Shown here piece by piece: positions 8,932-15,474 of a stretch of DNA of 64,000 nucleotides (position 1 is its first letter; every line of letters begins with the position of its first letter). This DNA comes from Sneathiella glossodoripedis JCM 23214 (GTDB lineage: Bacteria > Pseudomonadota > Alphaproteobacteria > Sneathiellales > Sneathiellaceae), in the NCBI RefSeq assembly GCF_000616095.1, contig NZ_BAMS01000002.1:672452-736451 (forward strand), in the 5' to 3' direction. The notes beneath the pieces are model-generated. The model did not search any database and was not told where the DNA came from. It saw only the letters and a list, made by a program, of their open reading frames with translations. The position numbers and the translations under genes were made by a program.

Positions 8932-9633
8932 GGGCAGCGGCAAATCCTTTGCGCCGTTTTGCGGTAGGATTTTTTCCACATCCAGAATAATTAGTCCTGA
9001 CCCACCGTTGCCAGCGTTTCGACCAGTCAGGCTGGTTTGCCTGCGCCCGTTCCCGTTAGTGAAGTGTTCAACGAAGTTTTCGGCCTCTCGCTCGATCTCC
9101 TCATCTGACCAGTTGTGCCCTCTTGCATAATCGCAGTCTGAGGCAGAAGGTCGCCAATCCTCTTCAAGTCGTTTCCCGCGCCTTTTAATATCTTTCGTTT
9201 GTATTTTGTTTGTATTTAGTTCTAGTTTGTCGCGCCCCTGTCGCGTGGGTGTCGCATTGCTGTCGCATTGCTGTCGCACTCCTGTCTCACTGTATAGCTC
9301 GAAATCCTGATAAACCTCATAATTACAAATACTTATTACTGTTTCGCCTGTCGCAACGGATGTCTCAATCATCCCCTCTTTGGCGAGTCTTTTAATAAAT
9401 CTTGCAACGCGGTCCTTCTTCCATTTAAACCGCTCCGCCATAAAGCGAAGGGAGGCAGCGAATTGCCCACGTTCAAGATCAATTATTTTGTTGAGGATGC
9501 GCAGTGAACGGGCTTCATACGATGCTTCCATTATCATCCAGATCCACACCTCACGCTCGGTATACGGTTCGTCCTGAAATGATGTATGGCTCATCAGTCC
9601 GCGATCGATCAGGATTAGCCCACGGCGTGTCAT
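8804..9633 (-). CDS. Phage replication initiator-like protein, frameshifted
   Basis: Likely the origin-binding or replisome-organising protein (lambda O / DnaT-like). Residues about 15-105 form a winged helix (YTEREVWIWMIMEASYEARS, LRFMAERFKWKKDRVARFI). After a charged linker (EDWRPSASDCDYARGHNW) the family ends in a Trp-rich segment. Here DWSKRWQRWVRTNYSG is found only after restoring one base near 9050 (GGGAACGGG should read GGGAAACGGG on the minus strand); the stop then falls at 8804. I chose the start at 9633 because AGAGAGGA precedes it. Upstream in-frame ATGs at 9708 would overlap the zinc-ribbon gene more deeply. Confidence 0.65.
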
Positions 9634-9754
9634 TATCTGCTGTCCTCTCTTCTTGTGCGATTTCATACTCAAGCCTTGCAAGCTCCGCACATTGCTTACA
9701 GGCGTCAAAAATTCGTGGCTCTATCCCTGTGCCTTTGCAACGGGGACAGGTCAT
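9551..9754 (-). CDS. Small zinc-ribbon-like phage protein
   Basis: A 67-residue protein starting MTCPRCKGTGIEPRIF with a second pair CKQC about 15 residues on, the spacing of a four-cysteine zinc ribbon of the DnaJ type (CxxCxGxG). Its ATG overlaps the stop of the upstream gene (ATGA), and its 3' end overlaps the first 83 bases of the initiator gene in another frame. The N-terminal half looks real; the end may be shorter. Confidence 0.5.
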   Translation of the reverse strand: MTCPRCKGTGIEPRIFDACKQCAELARLEYEIAQEERTADNDTPWANPDRSRTDEPYIISGRTVYRA

Positions 9755-10095
9755 GCAGCCAGCCTTGTGTTTTCTTTAACCCTTACGGCTTTTTGTAATA
9801 GCTCGTCACCGGTTAGAATTTTACCGTCTACGTTGAAGCTGTTCAGAACCCTGTGAACGTAATATCCGCGTGTGCGAAGGTAGTGCTCGGCAGGCTGGTA
9901 AATAGGGTCTGTTTCTCGTGATAGAATAATTTGCGCGCTGTTATCTCTGCGAAGCTTCAATCGTGAGATTTTTTCATTTACTCCCGCTTCACTCCTGCAA
10001 AGCCGGGCAGCTATATGCGAGCTTTGCCAGTTCAGTGCTACTTTCTCTCTCAAGAAATCTTCTTCATGTTTCTTCCAGTGGCTATTATTCGCCAT
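9751..10095 (-). CDS. Phage protein with Myb/GcrA-like N-terminal HTH
   Basis: A 114-residue protein. Residues 5-50 (WKKHEEDFLREKVALNWQSS, then HIAARLCRSEAGVNEKISRL) read as a Myb-like helix-turn-helix related to the N-terminus of GcrA-type regulators, with tryptophan and leucine at helix positions. The rest (YQPAEHYLRTRGYYVHRVLN) is unassigned. It lies between rusA and the zinc-ribbon gene, overlapping both. A DNA-binding role is likely; the target is unknown. Confidence 0.55.
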   Translation of the reverse strand: MANNSHWKKHEEDFLREKVALNWQSSHIAARLCRSEAGVNEKISRLKLRRDNSAQIILSRETDPIYQPAEHYLRTRGYYVHRVLNSFNVDGKILTGDELLQKAVRVKENTRLAA

Positions 10096-10534
10096 GCTCT
10101 TCCTCCGTTGTTATCGAAATCAGTATCCCAAAGTCCTGCGCGTACATTTTCTTTGTTTCGCCAACATCTATTTGCGCGTCATCTTTCCAGACGATACCGT
10201 TAAGGGCGTCCATGACACCTTTTTCAAGGTTGTCTTTATCTGGTCGTGATGTATGCCTTGGTGGGTTTTCTCGCTTGTATTTCGGCCAGCTTTTGGGAAT
10301 TGGAAATCTAAACTCCAGATCCAGCCGGACAGGTTGTGTTGTGCATTTAAATGACCCTAGTTGGGACTTCATATGCCAAGCGATTGTTTTCCTGTATGCG
10401 TCTGACTTGGCGTCTGTATAATGCCTCTTCCCATTTTTACCTGCTCTACGCCAAGGTTGAGGGACAACAGGGATAAACGCACTAACAACAGTCTCAGCCG
10501 GTTTAGTTGCTATATCTAGTGCCAGGATTTTCAT
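10085..10534 (-). CDS. rusA: RusA-family Holliday junction resolvase
   Basis: RusA homodimers cut four-way DNA junctions made during phage recombination and replication. The 149-residue protein carries the family signature RPDKDNLEKGVMDALNG followed by IVWKDDAQIDVGETKK, with the catalytic aspartates in PDKDN, and an N-terminal PVVPQPWRRAGKNGKRHY beta segment. Length fits the family with about 20 extra N-terminal residues. The start overlaps the stop of the small upstream gene (ATGA). It belongs to the leftward early operon beside the replication genes. Confidence 0.92.
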   Translation of the reverse strand: MKILALDIATKPAETVVSAFIPVVPQPWRRAGKNGKRHYTDAKSDAYRKTIAWHMKSQLGSFKCTTQPVRLDLEFRFPIPKSWPKYKRENPPRHTSRPDKDNLEKGVMDALNGIVWKDDAQIDVGETKKMYAQDFGILISITTEEEHGE

Positions 10535-10701
10535 TCCAGACCCAATTCTTCAAGTTCTTTTCTGGAGTCTATCCCTTTTCTCAAGTCTCTAATTTCCTCA
10601 ACCAGCAATCTAATGCATTGGTCATCGCCTCTGCTAAATAGAACTTCGTCAAGGATAAGCTCATCAATGCCCCTCTCCATTCGCGCAACAAGATTATCCA
10701 T
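10531..10701 (-). CDS. Very small acidic helical phage protein
   Basis: A 56-residue reading frame, MDNLVARMERGIDELILDEV to the end ELEELGLE. It is acidic and predicted fully helical. It overlaps the stop of the upstream gene by eight bases and the ATG of rusA by four, so it fills an otherwise unexplained gap in a tightly packed operon. That context is the main support. No family is known. Confidence 0.5.
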   Translation of the reverse strand: MDNLVARMERGIDELILDEVLFSRGDDQCIRLLVEEIRDLRKGIDSRKELEELGLE

Positions 10702-10984
10702 TAATAGGTACCCCCAGCTTAGAGACTTTATAATTCTCGTTTTTCTCGTAATATCTACATGAAGAGGTCTTTCCAGAAATTGCTTTAGCCTTGGGTTTTT
10801 TAAGACCTTGTGAGCGCATTAATTGCACCCATTTTTTGCAAGTCCCGGTACCTTCTTTTACGTCCTTGAACATTAAACAGGAGCTACAAGATTGACCCGC
10901 GGGGCCTGTGCCGGGAAAATGAGCGGTATACTCATATTTTGCGGTGTGACTTACGCTTGCAATTGTATTTGAGAAAAGGTTCAT
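10694..10984 (-). CDS. Four-cysteine small phage protein
   Basis: A 96-residue protein with CSSC, a later TCKKW and a final SCRYYE: four cysteines that could bind zinc. I chose the ATG at 10984 because a near-perfect ribosome binding site (AGGAGG) stands seven bases upstream; a longer form would overlap the upstream gene without such a site. The C-terminus is basic. I do not recognise the family. The strong site suggests one of the better-expressed early genes. Confidence 0.6.
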   Translation of the reverse strand: MNLFSNTIASVSHTAKYEYTAHFPGTGPAGQSCSSCLMFKDVKEGTGTCKKWVQLMRSQGLKKPKAKAISGKTSSCRYYEKNENYKVSKLGVPING

Positions 10985-11027
10985 TTTAACCTCCTGATAG
11001 GTTTTAATGTGAGGCGGTATTCGATCA

Positions 11028-11216
11028 CTACACACCCCCAAAGAAGCCACCTGCATACAAGAGGGCTATCCAGAATATTAAGTAAGGGCCTCCGATTAAG
11101 GGATGCAGCTTTATTGTGATTGTCTGGTTAGGACAGAGTGTGTGTGCGCCTAATGCGATACAGAATAGGATTGCAGTTATCCATTGGGGCCAGTTCCATG
11201 CGAGTATGTCAGGCAT
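11028..11216 (-). CDS. Small phage membrane protein
   Basis: A 62-residue protein with two hydrophobic helices (WITAILFCIALGAHTL and YLIFWIALLYAGGFFGG). It starts inside the last bases of the previous gene, supporting coupled expression. Function unknown. Confidence 0.5.
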   Translation of the reverse strand: MPDILAWNWPQWITAILFCIALGAHTLCPNQTITIKLHPLIGGPYLIFWIALLYAGGFFGGV

Positions 11217-11601
11217 CTTCCCGCCCCTCCAGTCCGTAGCCTACAGGGATACCGTCTTTGAATTTTCCGCTGATTAGCTCCTCAAGGCTAATAGCTGCCC
11301 ATCCACTAGGGCCACCATCAGCGAAGGCAAAACGCCTTGCACTACTGAGTGTTTTAGAGTGATCAATAGAACCGTCAGGTGCGATTGCCACATATCCTGA
11401 CGGCTTTATGAGTTCTGGCTTGTTGCGGATGCGAATAGAGTTTCCTAATGTCGTGCAATCGCCGGATGGGTAGAAACAACGGGTAAAATATTCAGAACTG
11501 TTTTTATATGTGACGACATACTCGTTTACATGCGGCAGGAATTTAAGCAAAAAAGCCTCTCCGCCGTATGTTGTCTCTATAGGCTTATTCCAATCAATCA
11601 T
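11209..11601 (-). CDS. Hypothetical phage protein
   Basis: A 130-residue protein starting MIDWNKPIETTYGGEAF. I chose this start because GAGGAGG lies ten bases upstream; an alternative in-frame start at 11664 would overlap a small membrane protein gene that is itself well placed. The sequence is beta-rich at the N-terminus and ends ISLEELISGKFKDGIP. I recognise no domain, although similar short proteins beginning with ETxxG are common in phage early regions. Confidence 0.55.
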   Translation of the reverse strand: MIDWNKPIETTYGGEAFLLKFLPHVNEYVVTYKNSSEYFTRCFYPSGDCTTLGNSIRIRNKPELIKPSGYVAIAPDGSIDHSKTLSSARRFAFADGGPSGWAAISLEELISGKFKDGIPVGYGLEGREDA

Positions 11602-11764
11602 TGGGGGCCTCCTCTTTAAGATAGGCCATGCAACGGCAAGTAACGGCTCCCCAAACCAAGCCAATAGAGAAGACTGCTGTTTTATTGTCTATAAATGCGG
11701 TGCTAAATACGACCACCACGCAACAAAATAAAAATAAAGGAAAGCGAGTTTTTCTATCAATCAT
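11594..11764 (-). CDS. Very small phage membrane protein
   Basis: A 56-residue frame with one or two membrane helices (FPLFLFCCVVVVFSTAF and VFSIGLVWGAVTC). Its ATG directly follows the TAA of the upstream gene, with GGAGGGG just before it, and its stop overlaps the next ATG. Position and the ribosome site support it. Function unknown. Confidence 0.5.
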   Translation of the reverse strand: MIDRKTRFPLFLFCCVVVVFSTAFIDNKTAVFSIGLVWGAVTCRCMAYLKEEAPND

Positions 11765-11950
11765 TTACCCCTCCATATACCCTGTGCAGCGCTTGGAATA
11801 ATCTGCCATTTTTATAGGAAAGTTTGTTGCTTTAGCTCTAGCTAGATCAGCTTTTGTAATCCGCCTGAAACAGGATTTATTTGCACATTTGGATTTGCAG
11901 AAAGCGCCCACCTCTCCATCGGATTTGAAGGGTGTAAGAGCGTCCATCAT
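11765..11950 (-). CDS. Small four-cysteine phage protein
   Basis: A 61-residue protein with CKSKCANKSC and a later RCTGY: four cysteines that may bind a metal. It begins in an ATGATG that overlaps the stop of the CII-like gene, so either ATG could be used. No family recognised. Confidence 0.5.
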   Translation of the reverse strand: MMDALTPFKSDGEVGAFCKSKCANKSCFRRITKADLARAKATNFPIKMADYSKRCTGYMEG

Positions 11951-12426
11951 GACACCGCCTTAAAACTCACCGCTTGACCTTGTGCGGTGGCTTCCATGCC
12001 TTCAAGCTTGCGTTTTAAAACTGAAATACCCTCTTCAAGGGCCTGTAACTCTCTGTTGGTTACACGTTGACCGCCGGGGCCTGTCGGGGCTTTTGCAGCC
12101 CTTACTGTCTCTGCAAGCTTGCCAAAAGCAATAGTTGCACAGGTTAAATCATCCATAATGCAGGTGCCGATTTTACCCCGTACCCCTTCAAGCTTTCCGT
12201 TAATAACAGAAGCAATAGGCGTCTCCCCTGTCTCCTCTTTGCAGGCTTGGTCAATGGCAACAATATATTTGGCGGGTAAATGATGAAGCTCGCAATCGCG
12301 GTCCATGTATTTGGTAATCATACTCTCTGATTTACCGCAAATATCCGCCAGCGCTTCAAGGCCAAGGTTGTCTTTAGCTCTCCAAAGTGCTGCCTCAATA
12401 GTTTTGGGTGGCCTTACTTTTGTCAT
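11947..12426 (-). CDS. CII-like phage regulator
   Basis: A 159-residue protein. Residues about 8-60 read as a helix-turn-helix (EAALWRAKDNLGLEALADIC, then GKSESMITKYMDRDCELHHL) of the kind found in phage CII-like regulators, followed by a helical middle and a C-terminal coiled coil (LQALEEGISVLKRKLEGMEA) fit for multimer formation. It is the second gene of the leftward early transcript, the place of CII in lambdoid phages. AAGAAGGA precedes the ATG. The exact role (lysogeny or replication control) is not shown by sequence. Confidence 0.6.
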   Translation of the reverse strand: MTKVRPPKTIEAALWRAKDNLGLEALADICGKSESMITKYMDRDCELHHLPAKYIVAIDQACKEETGETPIASVINGKLEGVRGKIGTCIMDDLTCATIAFGKLAETVRAAKAPTGPGGQRVTNRELQALEEGISVLKRKLEGMEATAQGQAVSFKAVS

Positions 12427-12574
12427 TTTTAAAAATCCTTCTTCACAAGAAAAATCTAAAACTCTGAATTACATTCCCCTCATGGATAGAAAAAATCGCA
12501 AAAGAGAAATCGAACTACTGATTAAGCAAACGGCTAACCAATTGAGGGTTGAGCCTGTAAACAGCCGGACTCGG

Positions 12575-12766
12575 TTAAACACCCCACCTGTCAAGAACCC
12601 GCTCAATACGCCTTAGCGTGTCGATGCGGGGGGAGGTGACCCCGGCGTACATTCTGTGAAACGTGGTCTTAGCGATACCGCTTTCGTTAAAAAGGTCTTG
12701 GAGGGTCTTATCAGCAGCCTTAACACGCTGCCTGTAGCCTTCCGCTATTTCCTGATTAGTTTCCAT
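12575..12766 (-). CDS. Cro-like repressor
   Basis: A 63-residue helix-turn-helix protein: QDLFNESGIAKTTFHRMYAG, then PRIDTLRRIERVLDRW. The recognition helix (IAKTTFHRM) closely resembles that of the divergent CI-like repressor (IAKTTLTRF), so both probably bind the same palindromic operator, as in lambda. Its ATG falls about where transcription should start from the promoter at 12773-12801 and there is no ribosome binding site, so the message may be leaderless. Confidence 0.8.
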   Translation of the reverse strand: METNQEIAEGYRQRVKAADKTLQDLFNESGIAKTTFHRMYAGVTSPRIDTLRRIERVLDRWGV

Positions 12767-12772
12767 GCGCCT

Positions 12773-12801
12773 ATTTTAGTAGCTTTTTAACTACTTGTAA
12801 A
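12773..12801 (-). promoter_or_regulatory. Early leftward promoter (cro side)
   Basis: On the minus strand TTTACA (12796-12801), a 17-base spacer and TAAAAT (12773-12778) make a good sigma-70 promoter. The palindrome AGTAG-N8-CTACT fills the spacer, so a bound repressor would block polymerase. Confidence 0.75.
12778..12796. promoter_or_regulatory. Repressor operator O1
   Basis: AGTAGCTTTTTAACTACTT, a palindrome AGTAG-N8-CTACT, lies between the divergent cro-like and CI-like genes. Two further copies with the same spacing flank the rightward early promoter at 14224-14242 and 14258-14276. Confidence 0.75.
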
Positions 12802-12852
12802 GTGGCATTATTACACTTTGTGGAATCCAACAATTTTTCATACTGTCACGGG

Positions 12853-13536
12853 ATGGCAAAGCTAGTGAAAATTGATAAAGCAAAACTGACTTCCGAGCAG
12901 TTAAAGGCTCGTGAAATAGTTGACGAGGCGTTAAAAGTAACGGGCTACTCGCCCTCTAAACTTGCTTTAGAAGCGGGCATTGCTAAAACTACACTCACCA
13001 GATTCCTTAAAAACCCCGGTAGCAAAACCCTAACACTTCCCATTTTAAGCAAGATCCAAAAGGCAGCAGGCATAGAGCCGGTTGAACCTGTAAAGGTTGA
13101 GGTTATGGGAACAGTTCAGGCCGGGAATTTTGTTGAAGCCTCACAGCTCAGGCCATCCGAAAGAAAGACTTTGCGGATTATGCCATTCAAGGGGAGCCTC
13201 GCAAAGATACCCCTTTATGCTCTACAGGTAGCTGGTGAGAGTATGAATAGGATTACGCCTAACGGCTCCTACGTGATTTGCGCCCGTTTTTATGACCTGC
13301 AAACAGAGCCAAAGGACGGCAATATTGTTGTGGTGCATCGTCGCCGACATGATCTGGTTGAGGCAACCTGTAAGATACTGAAAATCGATGAAGATGGCAG
13401 ACCTTGGCTTCACCCCTACTCTACAGCCACAGACCATCAAGACCCCATTGATTATCTAGCGGATCACGGTGTTGATGAGGTTGAGATTGTTAGCCTGGTT
13501 CTTATGAAGGTCGAAGATTTTTCTTCTCATCTATAA
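12853..13536 (+). CDS. CI/LexA-like S24 phage repressor
   Basis: The lysogenic repressor. Residues about 15-70 are a helix-turn-helix (PSKLALEAGIAKTTLTRFLK). Residues about 85-225 are an S24 peptidase domain: TVQAGNFVEA near the self-cleavage loop, the nucleophile serine in VAGESMNRI, and the general-base lysine probably in EATCKILKID. This architecture allows RecA-stimulated self-cleavage and prophage induction. I chose ATG at 12853 because the longer frame starts inside the operator region. It is divergent from the cro-like gene and convergent with an XRE-type gene. Confidence 0.88.
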   Translation: MAKLVKIDKAKLTSEQLKAREIVDEALKVTGYSPSKLALEAGIAKTTLTRFLKNPGSKTLTLPILSKIQKAAGIEPVEPVKVEVMGTVQAGNFVEASQLRPSERKTLRIMPFKGSLAKIPLYALQVAGESMNRITPNGSYVICARFYDLQTEPKDGNIVVVHRRRHDLVEATCKILKIDEDGRPWLHPYSTATDHQDPIDYLADHGVDEVEIVSLVLMKVEDFSSHL

Positions 13537-13544
13537 GTAAGCAC

Positions 13545-13799
13545 TTACTTTAGCTTTAAAGCCAACTCATGCGGCAACGCGCTTACATCACCCAAATAAA
13601 TATAATCAAGCGTTAATCCGAAACGCTCCACCAGCCTAATCGCCATATCAACTGGAATACGTCTAGCTCCAGTTTCCCAATTTGTGTATTGGGTGGGATT
13701 ATAACCCAGAGATAAAGCAAATTGCTTTTGGTTCATACCTCCAAGCCCCCGGAAAGCCCGGAGACGCACCCCTATATCACTGTATATTTTTGCATTCAT
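13545..13799 (-). CDS. XRE-family helix-turn-helix regulator
   Basis: An 84-residue protein with a full Cro/C1-type HTH (RLRAFRGLGGMNQKQFALSL, then GYNPTQYTNWETGARRIPVD) and little else. It reads toward the repressor gene, with only eight bases between the two stops, so antisense effects on the repressor message are possible. It could be a second phage regulator or a moron gene; its operator is not identified. Confidence 0.75.
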   Translation of the reverse strand: MNAKIYSDIGVRLRAFRGLGGMNQKQFALSLGYNPTQYTNWETGARRIPVDMAIRLVERFGLTLDYIYLGDVSALPHELALKLK

Positions 13800-13862
13800 T
13801 TAAATATTATTATTTTACTGATTCACGCTTCAATTCGCCTACGTTTGTTTTAATTCAAACAA

Positions 13863-14066
13863 CCCCCTGTTCGCGGGGGGCATAGGTGTCCTACCACCTT
13901 TCCCATGTGGCGCAACCACATCTTCTGTACATGTACTCAACTCGAACGAAGAAGCCCGCTTTGCTGCAAGCAGCGGAACTAAATCTAATGGAGTATTGTG
14001 TTGCGTCAAACAAATATTAATAAGACTAAAGTTACGCCTTGCACCCATGGATGTGAGGCGGGCTTC
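13863..14066. other. Hairpin-rich non-coding stretch, candidate structured RNA
   Basis: Within 115 bases there are consecutive perfect inverted repeats: CCCCC/GGGGG (13863-13880), AGGTG/CACCT (13884-13899), ATGTGG/CCACAT (13905-13921), GTACATGTAC (13927-13936) and CCGCT/AGCGG (13956-13976). GAAGCCCGC at 13951 can also pair with GCGGGCTTC at 14058. Reading frames here on both strands look non-coding. The strand is not known. The remaining bases to 14223 show no gene I can support. Confidence 0.4.
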
Positions 14067-14223
14067 CTCTCAATCAAGCTCACAGAATCAAGAACAGCTC
14101 TTGTGAATCAATCAGCACTAGAGAATAAATCCTGCAATTTATTCAAATGCGGGCCAAAATGTTGCAATTTTCTGCGCTTTCCGACATGTCAAATCATAAG
14201 CATCTGCAAAGATATTTCATAAA

Positions 14224-14242
14224 AGTTGCTTTTTGACTACTT
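14224..14242. promoter_or_regulatory. Repressor operator O2
   Basis: AGTTGCTTTTTGACTACTT, palindrome AGTTG-N8-CTACT, differs from O1 at two positions only. It lies just upstream of the -35 box of the rightward early promoter. Confidence 0.72.
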
Positions 14243-14248
14243 TTTTGA

Positions 14249-14277
14249 TTGACATAAAGTTGTTTTAAAGCTACTAT
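14249..14277 (+). promoter_or_regulatory. Early rightward promoter
   Basis: TTGACA (14249-14254), 17 bases, TACTAT (14272-14277): a near-consensus sigma-70 promoter about 30 bases before the first gene of the rightward operon. Operator O3 covers the spacer and most of the -10 box. Confidence 0.82.
14258..14276. promoter_or_regulatory. Repressor operator O3
   Basis: AGTTGTTTTAAAGCTACTA, palindrome AGTTG-N8-CTACT, overlaps the promoter spacer and -10 box, so binding should shut off the rightward early operon. Confidence 0.7.
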
Positions 14278-14306
14278 CCTTCCATAGACAAACGGAAGGA
14301 CAGACA

Positions 14307-14594
14307 ATGCCGCTCGATAATCTTTCATACAATTCACCAAGTGCACCGACAGCCGTCGACCGCATGAATTCATTCAAAGATGCTGACTGGTACGAAGACA
14401 ACGGCCCCGATTTTGAAAAGCTGCAACAGGCTCAGGAGTGGATAGAGGAAGCTGCAAAAAAAATCAGTGACCTCGACCTCTCCACAGACGATGCAAAAAC
14501 CTTTCAGGATCAGTTCGCTGATTTGATGGAGGCAGCTTCTCAGGAACTGGGAGGCGCTATGCACCTGCTCGAAAACAAGAGGGAGTTACTGTGA
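14307..14594 (+). CDS. First gene of the rightward early operon, hypothetical
   Basis: A 95-residue acidic helical protein (EKLQQAQEWIEEAAKKISDL) preceded by GGAAGG nine bases upstream. No family recognised. As the first gene behind the repressed promoter it should be among the earliest made on induction. Confidence 0.6.
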   Translation: MPLDNLSYNSPSAPTAVDRMNSFKDADWYEDNGPDFEKLQQAQEWIEEAAKKISDLDLSTDDAKTFQDQFADLMEAASQELGGAMHLLENKRELL

Positions 14595-14740
14595 TGACTG
14601 ACAGCATTATCGCAATTGTCGTTTGTACCTGCCTAGCCATGCTGATGGTGCTGGTTGGTTTGAATTATCTGTCTGGATGCGGTGTCGAAAACGGTAGCTG
14701 CATCACTGTTGAAGACTTTATTGCAGGAGTGGAGAAATGA
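14594..14740 (+). CDS. Very small phage membrane protein
   Basis: A 48-residue frame with one membrane helix (IIAIVVCTCLAMLMVLVGL), overlapping the upstream stop (TGATG) and the downstream start (ATGA). The tight fit in the operon supports it. Function unknown. Confidence 0.5.
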   Translation: MTDSIIAIVVCTCLAMLMVLVGLNYLSGCGVENGSCITVEDFIAGVEK

Positions 14741-15009
14741 CGAGTGTATTAGACGATACAATTTCACAGATTGTGGATCTGGCAGAAGCGCAAGGCATTG
14801 CCAGAAGTGTAACCGAAAGGGCAACACGGTTAAATTACCAAAATCTCGCACTGCTGAGCGACAACGTTCAGAAAGATTTTTTAATCAAAGACCTTCTTTC
14901 AGCACTCAAAGACCTTGTTGAGCAAGACGAAGCTAACCGCCCAGATGGGCCACTTCTGGATTGTGACAGAGCTTATCGCGTCATTAAACAAGTGGAGGGT
15001 AAATCATGA
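14737..15009 (+). CDS. Hypothetical early phage protein
   Basis: A 90-residue helical acidic protein (TERATRLNYQNLALLSDNVQ, DLLSALKDLVEQDEAN). It overlaps both neighbours by four bases. No family recognised. Confidence 0.5.
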   Translation: MTSVLDDTISQIVDLAEAQGIARSVTERATRLNYQNLALLSDNVQKDFLIKDLLSALKDLVEQDEANRPDGPLLDCDRAYRVIKQVEGKS

Positions 15010-15290
15010 AACATACACCGGGGCCTTGGAAGGCAGCCGAACAAGGTGACTACGGTGATTTTGATGGGAACTCAAGAGTCATACTTGGCGATGACCGCAG
15101 GATAGCAGTTGTTCAGCACTCAGGCACAGACGAGGACGAGGCGAACGCCCACCTAATCGAAGCCTCACCCGATCTTTTAGAGGCACTCAAGCACGCGAGA
15201 CTAATGATTATGAACTCTGGTATCGACACGACTGGAACAGCCGTTCCTATGTACGACGCCGCAATCTCTAAAGCGGAGGGTAAATCATGA
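15006..15290 (+). CDS. HTPGPW-type conserved phage protein
   Basis: A 94-residue protein of a widespread phage type that begins KHTPGPWKAAE and carries DEDEANAHLIEASPDLLEAL, seen in many siphovirus and podovirus early regions. Its biochemical role is not known. It overlaps the previous and next genes by four bases each. Confidence 0.7.
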   Translation: MKHTPGPWKAAEQGDYGDFDGNSRVILGDDRRIAVVQHSGTDEDEANAHLIEASPDLLEALKHARLMIMNSGIDTTGTAVPMYDAAISKAEGKS

Positions 15291-15474
15291 AACACACACA
15301 CACAGGCGAAAACCGTGAATTGTGGATGATGGGCCATTTAAATGAATGCCTGAATGTACGGGGGCTGGATATGTCCCTGAAAGGATCGGCAATACATACA
15401 GAACATCAACTTGTACCACATGCGATGGTACAGGCAAAACCATCACAGTTGGAAAGGCGGCTAATGATGACTAA
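15287..15474 (+). CDS. Zinc-ribbon phage protein, frameshifted
   Basis: The ATG at 15287 overlaps the stop of the HTPGPW gene. In its first frame the sequence loses sense after GHLNEC. Restoring one C near 15350 gives CPECTGAGYVPERIG and then CTTCDGTGKTITVGKAANDD with a stop at 15472-15474: two CxxCxGxG knuckles about 20 residues apart, a DnaJ-like zinc ribbon of about 62 residues. Without the repair the same ribbon is readable from an ATG at 15346 but loses its first cysteine. The upstream frame otherwise appears as a false N-terminal extension of the nuclease gene. Confidence 0.6.

Noticed and set aside
12305-12616. A 103-codon plus-strand frame over the CII-like gene start and the gap to cro.
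   Set aside because: It is antisense to the better supported CII-like gene and its composition is not protein-like.
13839-14222. Two overlapping frames of about 70 codons on opposite strands (13839-14048 minus, 13998-14222 plus).
   Set aside because: Neither has a ribosome site, family resemblance or operon context, and both run through strong inverted repeats; a structured RNA explains the region better.
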